A stretch of 64,000 nt of DNA from positions 42,234,875 through 42,298,874 of the forward strand of contig CM065168.1 of the NCBI GenBank assembly GCA_033026295.1, read 5' to 3'. The notes beneath the pieces are model-generated. The model saw nothing but the letters and a program-made list of their open reading frames with translations, was not told the DNA's origin and made no database searches. The translations under genes were made by a program, and so were the position numbers. Each line of letters begins with the position of its first letter. Positions within the stretch are counted from its first letter, which is position 1. Below, in pieces: positions 11,841 to 23,339 of the stretch. The DNA comes from Channa striata (Eukaryota; Chordata; Actinopteri; Anabantiformes; Channidae).

Positions 11841-12370
11841 AAATTAACATCCATGTGAATGCCAGGATCCAAGTATAAAAGCAAAACACAGATAAAAACG
11901 TCCTCCATTCTCCACCATGTTGCTTTAGTCCCATAGTGCATCCTGGTGCCAACTTTTCCCCATGGAAGTGATGCACACACGGCCATCCACATGATGTAAG
12001 GACAACATGATTCATCTGACCAGGGCCCCTTGTTCAGTTGTTCCATGGTCCAGTTCTGATGTGCCCATTATAGGTGTTTTTTTGCATGGGTACCCTGACT
12101 GGTCAGTGGTAGGGCAGCCCTGTACATAATAAACTCGTCTACTTTACTCTACTAACAGCATGGGCCAACCTTCACTCTCCACACATGTCACTAAGCTTTG
12201 GCTGCCCATGACCCTGTCACTGGTTCATCAGTTGCCCTTTCTTTGGCCATTTTGGTAGGTCCTGACCATTGCAGACTGCGAACATCTCACAAGTTCTGCA
12301 GTTTTGGAGTTGCTCTGACCCAGTTGTTCCATGTTTTACATTTGGCCCTTGGCCTTTACAGTTTCAGTCT
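11840..12370 (-). mobile_element. Tc1-like transposon remnant
   Basis: The minus strand reads NWTMEQLNKGPWSDES, then a frameshifted stretch with HYGTKATWWR and LDPGIHMDVNLL. These fit the Tc1-family transposase segment around the first catalytic Asp (WSDES) and the GPxIHVDV stretch. The sequence is a copy of the element at 23340-24200. There are frameshifts and no terminal repeats, so it is a relic. Confidence 0.6.
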
Positions 12371-12829
12371 TTTCTGCTTCCATGTTCTCAATGTACATGA
12401 TGTGAGTTGGTAATTTAATGTAGAGTCATCTGAACTGATGCCTTGATAGGTCATTGTGTCACAACATTTTTTACATAAAGGAACCAGTCAAAAGAGAAGT
12501 TGAGGATAGAAAAGGATGCTATTTCCACTGTGTCACTGCCAACACAAGGTTTTGCACAATGTTAACCTTTGTGTATAATTACCAATGGATCAAACTGTGG
12601 TTTCATAATACTGCGGGTGCCAGCTCGTGACAGTGTCCCTGCCATCCTGTTGGTGAGTTGGAAAACAGGACTCATCCCTCGATATTATCTGGTGACTTTT
12701 TCCTGTTACCCCGTGCACCTAACAATAAAGTCTCCAGAGTCTCCATATATGTAGTACAAAACTGGGCCTGTGTCAACACTGAAGATCATAAATACAGTAT
12801 TTAAAAGGATCGTTAGGATTTTAAGTGGT

Positions 12830-13095
12830 ATTCTTACCTCCAGCCCACCTAAGGTATATGTGAAATCACAGCATCAGTATGAAATTGTATAGTGGATGAA
12901 CAGAAGGTTGAGGCACACCGGCTTGGGCAAAGACATGATGGGGCAGGCCCTGCTAAGCTGATTTTTAACTGGAAGAAAACAATATACCATCACCAGACTG
13001 TTTCCATTTAAATATAACAAATATACAGAAAATAGTTTGCAAAATGTATCTATAAAACACCTCAAAAAGGTGCAACAAGAGACAAAACCACCACC
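12830..13095 (-). pseudogene. Decayed membrane exon of an Fc-receptor-like gene, relic 2
   Basis: Near-identical copy of the relic at 5440-5700 (KNQLSRACPIMSLPKPVCLN on the minus strand, early stop). This shows that the relic travelled with the lectin module when copies 1 and 2 arose. Confidence 0.65.
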
Positions 13096-13109
13096 GAAAT
13101 GATTTGAAT

Positions 13110-13215
13110 TATTTCATTATCGTCTACGTGCTGACAGAGGATATCGTTGGATAATGGAAGGAACAGTTTGAGGAGCTCCTGAACCTCATCAACATGCCAT
13201 CTGAAGAGTAGGCAT
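13110..13215 (+). mobile_element. RTE-type LINE internal fragment
   Basis: Reads VYVLTEDIVG then WKEQFEELLNLINMPSEE, matching the segment just before the reverse-transcriptase core of RTE LINEs (WKEYFEDLLN type). A duplicate is at 24645-24740. Confidence 0.55.
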
Positions 13216-13479
13216 TGTTGCTGCCATCAAATTTAAAATCAGATAAAATTCTCCATTAAAAAGTTAAATGTGTCAGTTTCAACACCTGATATGCCATTTA
13301 TGAGGAGATTTGCAAATCAAATCAGTTTTTATTCATGTTTCACACGTCTGTTATCTTTTAAGGACCGAAAAATTACAGAACTACGGAAGGTTGCGAATGC
13401 TTTTTGATGAACTGTTAGTGATAATGGCGCTGTACCAGAGAGGAGTGTCACTTTGCAGGGGAGTTTAGTGGGTCTCCTG

Positions 13480-13960
13480 TAGGGGAGCTTAGGAGTAAAG
13501 TGAGTATTTCTTAGAAAGAAAACTCAGGTAGGTAACAGGGAGGAAGCATACAGCTATCAAACTACACTTAAAAGTCCAAAATCCAAAGATCTAAAGTCCC
13601 TGAAATAAAGTCCAAGTAAAACAACACAAGAAACTAGTCGGTGCAGCAGTCGGTGCACAGGTAGACAAGTGGCAACATGAACAAGCTAGCAGACAGGCAG
13701 CAGTGAACAGGCAAGCAGAGTACCAAGGTCCAAAGCCCAGTGCAGGAATGGCTGGAAAGAGAGACAATCTGACAGAGAGCTGTGGTGAAGGCCAGGTACA
13801 AATAGACAGGGCCGACAGGTTAAAACAACCACGGCCAGTTATTGGTGGTGAAGAATTATTTCATTATTAATTGAGCAGGAACAGGACGTGGGGAAAAAAG
13901 GCAACATAATAAAAGTCCAGGAAAGGAAGTAGAGACGGTCAGCTGAATCATGACAAATCA
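13480..13960. repeat. Unclassified interspersed repeat remnant
   Basis: AG-rich noncoding text with many short direct repeats (gcagcagtcggtgcacagg, aacaggcaagcagag, gacaggttaaaacaacca). It resembles the noncoding DNA of fish non-autonomous elements and is loosely like 27840-28050. No terminal repeats were identified and no gene is seen. Confidence 0.35.
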
Positions 13961-14324
13961 TCCCAACATCTTTAGAATTGGGGTTTTAAATTTGTGCACA
14001 CATATTTTTTTGTCAAGAGTTAGTGAATGTAGATCATTTGATACATTTAGCAATTCTTTGCCATTTCAAAATACCTTCACAACGCAGGAAAGTAGGGAAA
14101 GGGTTGTTATACGTTTATCATTCATGTATCTGCATATAAATTTATGAATTTGGTTTTACACAAAATATGAAGTTGATGTAAGCTAAAAATAAAAACATTA
14201 AAACCCTTGCTATGTGGTTCCTTGCATTTGTAACAAACTAATTCAATTAAGAAACATGTTTCATGTTAGTTACTACAGTGTGTGTCTTTCTATGTTGGTG
14301 TTTTATTGATGAAGTAGATCCAGC

Positions 14325-14715
14325 ATCCTCTTTTTCCCGTAGTCGTCTTTCTCCCTCTCTGTCCCCCTCTCTCTGTCCCCATCTTCAGGTGTCCTCAGCT
14401 TTAGATCTGTGTGTCTTCCAGTGCACAGCTACTCGTCCTACCAACCTTCCCAATGTTTTGTTGTTGCTCTGTTCTTTTCTCTCTCCACTTTCCTCTCACA
14501 CCATCCAGTCAAGGCAGATGTTTGCCCTTCCTGAGCCTGGTTCTGCTGGAGATTTCTTCTGTTAAATTGAGTTTTTCCTCTCCACTGTTGCCTACAGCTG
14601 TTCAAGGGGAATTGTTGTGTTTTCTCTAAATGTCAGTACAGTCTTGACTTTATTATGTAAAATTCCTTGAGATGACTTTGATGTAAATTGATGCTATATA
14701 AATAAAGTTGAATTG
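14325..14715 (+). mobile_element. L2 LINE 3' end fragment
   Basis: Matches the 3' UTR of the L2 at 21215-21570: ctccctctctgtccccctct, ggttctgctggagatttctt, cagtcttgactttattatgt, then ggtgctatataaataaagtt-like text ending with ttgaattgaa. 5' truncated. Confidence 0.75.
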
Positions 14716-15035
14716 AAAATTAAATTGTAATCTCAGCTTCTAAAGAAGTGGTCCCTTCATCCACCCATTTCCGTTTTTTGGGGGGACAAAAAAAAACTGA
14801 AACCCAAATTGCTTCCACTTGAACAGACCAGTGCCTTGCATGGCAGCTGAGTAAACAGCCATTAAATGGCATGATACTATCAGAGTTAATGGTGAGTCAT
14901 CTGACCTGATGCTTTGATAAGTCATTGTGTCACAACATTTTTACATAAAGGAACAAGTCAAAGGAGAAGTTGAGGATAGAGAAGGATGCTATAATTTCCA
15001 CTCTGTCACTGTCTCAACATAAAAGACAGATTGTT

Positions 15036-15144
15036 TGTTTTATTCCACAACACATGAGCTGATGAAGTAGATCACAGCATCATCCTGTGGACAGATGCCT
15101 GCACTGCAAACTATGTCCTGGCCATGAAGCCTCAGTTACTAGAT
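15036..15144 (-). repeat. Conserved ~110 bp block, copy 3
   Basis: Third copy of the block 3' of a lectin gene. One base change alters the mini-frame (Thr to Ile). Confidence 0.6.
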
Positions 15145-15529
15145 GACTGCTTATATAGTGTATTGAATAAATACCATTTACACACAAATCCAAAATACTT
15201 TTACAACAGTAAACATTGTTGAAAGTAAAACTGGTGCGTTTGCAGACACACGTTACACATTGCTGACACATGTGATCCTGAAAGTTTTTCAATTTTCTCT
15301 CCACAGAACAGAATAAATAATGCACAGTAACTGTTTCCAACACTTAGGGATAACATACAATGAGCATAACTATTGTTTTACAATAAGGCCACATTTATAA
15401 AATCTCCCAATTTGTCATTATTAAGTTGTTTTGTATGTGTTATTAGATATTGATGATACAGAAGATTCAGGAAACATAAGAAAAGATATGAGACACACAG
15501 AGACCAGCTTGTTTCAATGCTCAAAAGTT

Positions 15530-15535
15530 TTTATT
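15530..15535 (-). terminator. Poly(A) signal AATAAA of lectin gene 3
   Basis: AATAAA on the minus strand, 292 bases beyond the stop codon, in the conserved 3' end context. Confidence 0.65.
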
Positions 15536-15826
15536 TAAGACAAGAAAAAACACTTCACTTCCCTTCACTCTGCAGAATAAAGTTGCGCTAAAAACCTTCT
15601 TTCAAACATTCAGTTTGATCTTTTTGAAGACACAAACCCAAACAGACAATCCTCTTCCTGTCACTAAAGTAGCATCACAGCGATAGAAAATAAAGTTGTG
15701 AAAGTGAAATGAGATATCAAGTTATAAAAGAGATGGTAACACAAAGACAGATGAGATAAACGCCATCATGTCCATAGATGTCTGTGGTACAATTTCACAG
15801 TTAAAGCCTTTTTCTCAGCCTAGGAA

Positions 15827-17326
15827 TCAACATCTTTTCTTTACACAGAGAGATGGACGACGAACGTAACACTCCACATCATCCCAGCATTTAGGACCTG
15901 TAACAAACACAGAGGACAGAGGACTCATACTGGTCATTGAGACAAATTCTGGTGTTACATCACAATTCAGTGCTAAAGGTTGATGCTTGATGTAAATTTG
16001 TTGCAGCTAACACTCCGAAACCCAATGAATAAAAGTAAGGTATATTAATTTACCTCCATAATTAATCTGCAAACAGTGCTGTTGGCCACGAGAATTATTA
16101 GGGTCTCCTCGACACCAGTTTGAATAACTGAAACGACTGCCATCACTCCACAGCCAAGTACTTTCCTAGATGAGAAATTATATAGATCATAGATTTGAAC
16201 AATGTATAAAGTGTTATAATAGTGTAATAATGGTAAATAAAAAAAAAAAAAAACGTCTAATATAGTGTAGTAATAAAAAAGAAACCTGTTGTGCATCAGA
16301 TCCTCCAATCCATGTTTCTTTGTAGTAACGAGTGGCAACAAAAATCAGATGCTGAAGCCATTGATATTCGTGCAAGTTGTGCACTGACGCAAGATTTGCA
16401 CCAATCACCTGACAGTATCTCTACAGTGGGGAAAGAAAAGGTGAAGCTGCCAAAAGTCCATCAGTAGCAGAGTTAAAGGATAATGACAATTATCTAAATG
16501 TGAAAGTAACAAAACAAAAGGAGCTTTGTATTTACCTCGGCTTGAGCCCAAGTCATGGGAGAGTTAACATAGTAGAAATCACGACCATTAATCCGAGACC
16601 AACCATGAGGGTTTAACGTGTATCGCTTGACCAGGTTGCTTCTTTCTGAGAGGAATCAAAGAATAATTGATAACTTTAATATACAGTAAATGACAAATCA
16701 ATCAACTGTTCATTACGAGTTATGAAGAGCATCTAATAATCTGTGTTTTCTTCACAGTTTGACATTTTGATCCTACGCACCTGTGTTTAGGACTTTTAGT
16801 TAAGTGAATCAATGATGTTCAGAATATGTCCAATATATACATACAGTTTGGGGAATTGTGTAATTTAAAAAACAATTAAGTGTAAAATTATCGAATAGAG
16901 TAATAAAATAAAATTTTTTATTATTTTATTAGCTTCATTATAACAGGTTAATGAGGAGGGCAGAATTTTGTAAGTAAGGTAATAAAAAGATAATATCGCA
17001 ATAATATTTTTTTTATGTAATTACCAGCAATTAAGATAATAAATATAAAAGCAGGGGATAACAAATGGGTGAGTAGTTTCTGTGTAATAACAATAAAACA
17101 CACACTGACCTGTTTGATCATTTTGAACAGTTTCTTCTTCATCAGCTGGACAGTAAAAAACATCAGTTATTGATTTGGTTGATTTTTTATCACTACACAC
17201 ATAGGGACACTCAATTACAAAGACAATTACTCGTTTTGTTCATTAAAAAAATAATAATTACTGACCTGCAGCTCCAACCAGAAGCATCACAGCACAACCA
17301 AGGACACACACAAGCAGAATCTTCAT
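15827..17326 (-). CDS. Secreted C-type lectin, ladderlectin/nattectin-like, copy 3
   Basis: Six coding exons: 17266-17326, 17110-17145, 16536-16645, 16286-16420, 16054-16165, 15827-15897. They give 174 residues with the same signal peptide and acidic linker as copy 1. The ligand loop reads DPN (135-137, in WCRGDPNNS), a conservative variant of EPN, and WDD stands in the WND place. There are seven cysteines including the terminal one. Exons 3 and 4 are very close to copy 1, so the two are recent duplicates. A 4 kb L2 begins about 50 bases beyond its TATA box, so any distal upstream control has been moved or deleted. Confidence 0.9.
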
Positions 17327-17526
17327 GGCAGAGATGAGACGATGCAGATTTGTAGCTTCAGCAAAGAGAACAAACATGTTAGTAAAACTTCTTACACAGT
17401 GACTGTCAGTCACACATGTGATGGTTAATGAATATGTGTCAAAGCTGCTGTAAATTCACCTTTACTTCCTTCTCAGTATCAGCTCCAAGCTTCAGTCCTC
17501 AGGTGTGGAGGCAACAAAGAGCAGCT

Positions 17527-17533
17527 CTTATAT
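17527..17533 (-). promoter_or_regulatory. TATA box of lectin gene 3
   Basis: ATATAAG on the minus strand, 200 bases upstream of the start. The L2 insertion starts at about 17580, so only the core promoter remains from the original upstream DNA. Confidence 0.6.
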
Positions 17534-17886
17534 GTAGCTTCATATCTCATCATCTCTGACAAAATGAGGAACCACAAACAGCTCAGCTCTCCTCTCTAGG
17601 TTTGATGCAAAGGCCTGAGGCTCGTGGGAACTGTGAATTTCACCTGCGGTAAGTGAATTGTGTCACTTTCTGTTTCTTCACACTGTTTCGGGTCTCTGCT
17701 GAAAGATTGTTCGCTGGTTAATCGTAGCTGTTGTTTTTTCTAAATTTGTGATTACCCTTTACATAAACTATCACTTTGCACATGAGATTTGTTTTACGAA
17801 AGCACCTGCTCTCCTGAAATAAAAACAAACTAGCTAACGCTAACTAAACTTCACTGATCTTAGCTTCACTAGTCTAGCACCTAGCA

Positions 17887-18678
17887 ATGGCTTCTCCGTC
17901 TCCTTCTCTCTCTTGTCTTATTTGCTAAGTGTGTCACATGTTTAGTTTTTCCTCTGCTTCCTTTAGTGATAATGGTACTTATTGTAAGTGTAAGGTTCTT
18001 GCAGATTTGGAGGCGAGGCTCTCTGAATTGGAAGCTCGGCTCCGCACCATGACAAACAATCCAGCTAGTCAGGCCCCGGTAGCTGGTGCGATCCAACCTA
18101 GCAGACCTAGAATAGCCGAGATTCACCTCCAGCTGGTTCGCGCTTCCAATCGATTTTCCCCACTCAGCGACACACCCGCTAAGGAACAAACTCTGGTAAT
18201 TGGCGACTCTATAGTCACAAACGTGAAGTTAGAGACGCCAGTGGCCATAGTCCAATGTTACCCTGGGGCCAGAGCGGGCAACATCGAATCCTATTTGAAA
18301 CTCCTTTCTAAGGATAAACGTAGATACCGTAAGATTATTATTCATGCAGGAACAAATGACGCCCGATTATGCACATCGGAGGTCACTAAAACGAATATTC
18401 AATCGGTGTGTAACTTTGCAAAGACAATGTCGGACTCCGTAGTTTTCTCTGGACCCCTGCCAAATCTGATCAGTGACGACACGTATAGCCGCATGTCATC
18501 ATTCAACTGCTGGCTGTCTAGGTGGTGTCCAGCAAACGATGTGGGCTACATAGACAATTGGAAAAGTTTTTGGGGAAAACCTAGGCTGATTAGGAGAGAC
18601 GGCATCCATCCTACTTTTGATGGTGCCTCTGTCTTATCAAAAAATATGGCTGATTTTATTAAACAACCAAAAGATTGA
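17887..18678 (+). pseudogene. L2 ORF1: coiled coil plus SGNH/GDSL esterase
   Basis: The original start ATGGCTTCTCCG at 17887 is followed by a stop at codon 14 (TAA where the 48635 copy has TCT). From 17929 an open frame of 249 codons remains. It has a short coiled coil ([15 protein letters not shown]) and then an SGNH hydrolase domain with block I GDSIV, block II GARAGNI, block III GTNDAR and block V DGIHP (the catalytic Asp-His pair), so all four landmark blocks are visible. Such esterase ORF1 proteins are known in L2/CR1 LINEs. The early stop makes this copy probably inactive. Confidence 0.7.
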
Positions 18679-18899
18679 CAGTCCAGAGTTGAGCCTAGGG
18701 CGCAGAGATCCAGTCCTACACGCCTCTCTGCAGTATCCTTATCGTCGTCACCCCCCCACAACTCCCACATTCCTATAGAGACTGTGTCTGTTCCCCGATC
18801 AACTAAATTTTACAAACTAAAAATGATCACAAGAGGAGTTAATCATAAAAACTTAATAAAAGGACTGCTCCTCTTACTGAACAAAAAACTAAAACAATT

Positions 18900-19750
18900 A
18901 AGTGTGGATTATTAAATATCAGATCTCTCTCATCTAAATCTCTGTTAGTAAATGACTTGATAAGCGATCATCAATTCGATTTATTTTGTCTCACTGAAAC
19001 CTGGTTGCAGAAGGAAAAATATGTTAGTTTAAATGAGTCGACCCCCCCAAGTCATATTATTTATCATGTTCCTAGAAGCTCAGGCCGAGGTGGAGGAGTA
19101 GCAGCAATCTATCACTCAAGCTTACCAATAAACCCTAGACCTAAACATAGTTATAACTCATTTGAGAGTCTTACTCTGAGACTTTCACACCCAATTTGGA
19201 AAACTCAAAATCCACTTCTACTTGTTATTGTGTATCGTCCTCCAGTCCCTTATTCTGAATTTTTGACTGAATTCTCAGATTTTCTAGCTGATTTAGTGCT
19301 TAGTGCAGATAAAGTCGTCATATGGGGCGATTTTAACATTCATGTAGATGCTGACAGTAACTCCCTCAACACAGCATTTACTTCATTATTAGATTCAATT
19401 GGTTTCTCTCAAAATGTAAATGAACCCACACATTGTTTTAGTCACACCCTAGACGGCATTGAAATTGATAAACTAACAGTATTTCCTCATAATTCTGTTC
19501 TCTCTGACCATTTCCTAATGACATTTGAATTTGCTCTAATGGATTATACAGCAGTTAGAAAAAACTTCTGCTTCAGTAGATGTTTATCTGAAAACACTGT
19601 GAACAAATTTAAGGAAATGATTTCTTCATCATTTACTTCAACATGTACTGATATAACTGAGAGTAGCCTCATTAACTGTACTCCTGTACAAGTTGATTAC
19701 CTGACTGATAACTATGCAGCATACTGTTGCCAGGTGATCTCCATGATATA
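18900..19750 (+). pseudogene. L2 ORF2 fragment: AP-endonuclease
   Basis: Reads [17 protein letters not shown] start, then [40 protein letters not shown] and [10 protein letters not shown]: the motifs of an apurinic-like endonuclease (catalytic E in TETW, GDFN, SDH). ORF2 breaks soon after at 19750. Seven residues of the usual HTLDLVLEYGIEID stretch are missing against the 49877 copy. Confidence 0.75.
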
Positions 19751-21574
19751 GCTCGCAAATCCGCAATTTAAAGCAGGCGTCATGAAAACTAGAAAGGAAG
19801 TGGCGTTCCACTCATTCACAAGAATCATGCTTAGCCTGAAAAAAGAGTTTATACTTATAGCATAACAGCATATTATTCATCACTAATAGAGGAAAATAAG
19901 AACCACCCCCGGTTTCTTTTCAGCAATGTAGCCAGGCTGACTAAGAGCCATAGTTCGGTTGAGACTAGTATTCCCTCAACGCAATGTAGCAATGACTTCA
20001 TGACCTTCTTCACAAATAAAATTGTAGCTATTAGAAACAAAAATCACCAGATCCTCCCCACAAATACAACAGAATTAGAATCATCAGTAAGTTTTCAGTC
20101 CCTTTCGTTTAAATCTTATCTATCAGATAGATTCCAGTTTGTTCATGTTAATGATGAATCTTCCACACACACAAGTTCCACAAGGCTCTGAGTTAGGACC
20201 AATACTCTTTACTCTATATATGTTTCCTCTAGGCAACATTAGAAATTAGAAAACACTCTGTAAAGTTTCATTTCTACGCTGATGACATGCAGTTATATCA
20301 ATCTATGAAACCGGATGAAACAAATGAATTAATCAAACTACAAGCATGTCTAAAAGACTTTGGGACTGGATGACATATAATTTCCTTCTTCTAAACTCAG
20401 ATAAAACTGAAGTTACATGAACATATTTCCAACCATATCGCTACTTTAGATGACATGACTCTGCTCAGCAAGGAATCTCTGAGTCATTTTTGACCAGGAT
20501 TTGTCATCTACCTCACACATAAAACAAATCTCTAGAACAGTCTTCTTCCACCTAAGAAATATTGTCAAAATTAGGAGCATCCTCTCTCAAAGCAATGCTG
20601 AAAAACTGGTTCATGCATTTGTTACTTCTAGATTGGACTACTGTAATTCTCTACTTTCAGGCTGCCCCAGTAACTCTCTAAAAATCCCCAATTAACCCAA
20701 AATGCTGCAGCAAGATTGCTGACTGGGATTGGTAAGAGAGATCATATTTCACCTTCATTAGCTTCTCTCCATTGGCTTCCCATTAAATGTAGAATAGAAT
20801 CTAAAACCCTTCTTCTTTCTATAAAGCTCTGAACAGTCAAGCTACTTCATACTTAAAAGATCTCCTTGTACAATATCATCCTGATGGACCACTTCGGTTT
20901 CTAAAAATGCAGGCCTACTTGTGGTTCTCAGAATTTCCAAAAGTAGAATGGGAGGCAGAGCCTTTAGCTCTCAGGCTCCTCTCCTGTAGAACCAGCTCCC
21001 AGTCCAGATTCGGGAAGCAGAAACACTCTCTACTTTTAAGACTAGGCTCCAAACCTTCCGCTTTGATAAAGCTTATAGTTAGTTCTAGTCCTGCTGCTAT
21101 AGGCTTAAACTGCTGGGGGACCAACCGCTGATGGACTGAGACACTTTCCTCATCTCACCCTACATTTATATTTCACCATTGTTTGACATTAACTCTGTGT
21201 CTTTTTTGTACCGTTGTTGCTCCCTCTCTGTCTCCCTCTCTCTGTCCCTGTCTTCAGGTGTCCCCGGCTTTGGAGCTGTGTGTCTTGCTGTGCGTGGCTC
21301 CTGGTCCTACCAACCTGTCCAATGTTTTTTTTTCTCTCTCCACATTCCACTCCCCCTAACCGGGCAAGACAGATGGCCGCCCAGCCTGAGCCTGGTTCTG
21401 CTGGAGGTTTCTTCCGTTAAAGGGAGTTTTCCTCTCCACTGTTGGCTATGGCTTCTCAAGGGGGATTTGTTGGGTTTTCTCTAAATGTTTGTACAGTCTT
21501 GACTTTATTATGTAAAGTGCCTTGAGATGGCTTTCTTGTAAATTGGTGCTATATAAATAAAGTTGAAAGTTGAA

Positions 21575-21765
21575 AGTGGGTTTAATCGCACTTGACCAGG
21601 TGCAGCTCTCATCATCTTAGTGCCAATTCTGAGCCTGGATAAAAATGGGAGGGATGCGGGACGAAGGACGTCTGGTGGAATGTTATGTGCCAAATCACCC
21701 TTTGGATTATTCTGCTGTGGTTACCCCACAGGGACAGAAGGGACAAGCCGAAAGCTGTTGAGTTG
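21575..21765 (+). mobile_element. RTE-type LINE 3' tail fragment, duplicate
   Basis: Same fragment as 3225-3395 (ggacgaaggacgtctggt, ctgctgtggttacccca, gggacaagccgaaag). It marks where the lectin-module spacer resumes after the L2. Confidence 0.55.
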
Positions 21766-23300
21766 ATACCTACATTTTATAAAAAAGGTCCTGTAGCCAT
21801 TAATAAGTGGAAAAAACATTCCATGATATCATGGTTGGATGAACCACACACCAGCGTCCCTGTTCGTGCATTTTCATTGTTACAGACAATGTCTTTGGAC
21901 TTGACAAACACTGAGCCACCCTCCACAAACTGACATGGTTCATTAAAGCTGCACATTTACACTTCACAACAGAAGCTACTTTAATCCGACATGTTGTAAG
22001 ATGCAAATCTATCAACTGCATCAGGAAAACTGCTGCGTATTTGTTCTGCAAACACCATGACAAGCTGCAGAATTGCACAAGAAATAAAAAGATGTAAACT
22101 GTTGAAGTGCCTTTATTTTTCTGCAGCAGGTGCGGACATGTTATTTAGCATTCACTTTTATATACTACAACAAAACTACAAGCACATTTTTCTCACCATG
22201 ACTTTTTTAGTATTAGCAGTTTGTTATTTCAAGGTAAGAGACCAGAAAACAACATTTACATTTGTGCTCTTAGAGGCCTACTTTGCCTTGTACCAGACAA
22301 AGTGATTTACTTTTCTTAATGAATCTGCATTGAGAGTGTTTAAAAATTAGGTAAATTTACTGAATATGAATCACTCAGGCTTGAAGAGTTTCCTCGAACA
22401 ATAATGAGAACAGCAAGGCCAAAGTGTTTGTTTTACTGTACACTTAAGACAGCTGGGTTTAAGATCAAATAACGAATATGAGATGAAAATTCAGAATTTT
22501 ACATTTTATCTGATTGACATTATGACTGGATTTTAACTGAGGTAAAGCAAATTGGACTAAAAGTTGTTTTTTGTAACCTGGGTTTATTCAACAACAAAAA
22601 AGCTCCTGATGACGACAGTTGGAGCAGCATGGTTGTTATCACTTCGTGATCGCAGCCCTCCCTTCTTAGGGTAAAACAAGTTTTGTGCACCTGGCACTCC
22701 GGCAAAGGCTGCCTCCTGCCCCCGGTACTCTGGATGTCTCGATACACACCCCAGGGCTGGGGTCAACCTTAGGGAAGGCACCCTGAACCCCCGGGCAATC
22801 CCCCTATCTCAGACATCAATCATGCACCAGGAGCCCACGCGGCCTTTGGTAACACCACTCAGGTGCATCAATCCTGGGCTCCACAGCCCGGCAGCCCCGC
22901 TGCTGGAACTCAGCGTTTTTAAAAAGAAAAGGTGCGAGAGGTAGTATCCAAATACACATAAAACCACGAGTATATGAAAAAATACTGGTGTTGGAGTCTC
23001 TAATGTTTGTTGTTTATATTGTTATTTTTATTCATAGTCTTTTCTGGTTTGTGTACATTATCACTGTTTTGACTGTTTATCTTTATTGTCTTTATTAGAA
23101 TCATCTGTAAAGTACTTTAAACAGCAAAATCTCAGCTTCCAAAGAAGTTGTACCTTCATATACCCATTTCAGGTTCAGTGGTTCGGTAAATCCCCTTCTC
23201 AGCGTATGTGGAAGTTTCCTTGGAAAAAACAACGAACCCCAAGTTGCTTCCACTTGAACAGGCCAGCACCTCACACACTTGCATGGCAGCTCTGCCATCA
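21765..23300. repeat. Duplicated upstream block of lectin module, copy 3
   Basis: Close copy of 3400-4960, including the GC-rich part at 22600-22900 (ccccagggctggggtcaacc). No gene is recognised. Confidence 0.6.
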
Positions 23301-23339
23301 GCAGTGTGTGAGTGTTTGGATATATGTGTTGATGGTAAG

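Larger units (their letters stand above)
17580..21572 (+). mobile_element. L2-type LINE, nearly full span, internally deleted
   Basis: Order on the plus strand: 5' leader, ORF1 (esterase type), AP-endonuclease, remnants of reverse transcriptase, and a 3' UTR ending in ctatataaataaagttgaaa with a short attgaaag-like tail repeat. The reverse-transcriptase palm is missing: near 20100 the text jumps from LESSVSFQSL to [17 protein letters not shown], skipping some 200 residues present in the copy at 54655-57700. Stops and frameshifts are frequent after 19750. It replaced about 240 bases of lectin 3 upstream DNA; the duplicated spacer resumes at 21575. Confidence 0.85.

Noticed and set aside
17881..18189. 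Minus-strand frame opposite L2 ORF1
   Set aside because: It is a shadow of the plus-strand ORF1, seen again at 48629-48844 opposite the second copy.
22584..22930. GC-rich block as a gene or CpG-island promoter
   Set aside because: It is a duplicated block (also 4250-4580) with no conserved frame, splice sites or TATA element. It is treated as part of the spacer repeat.
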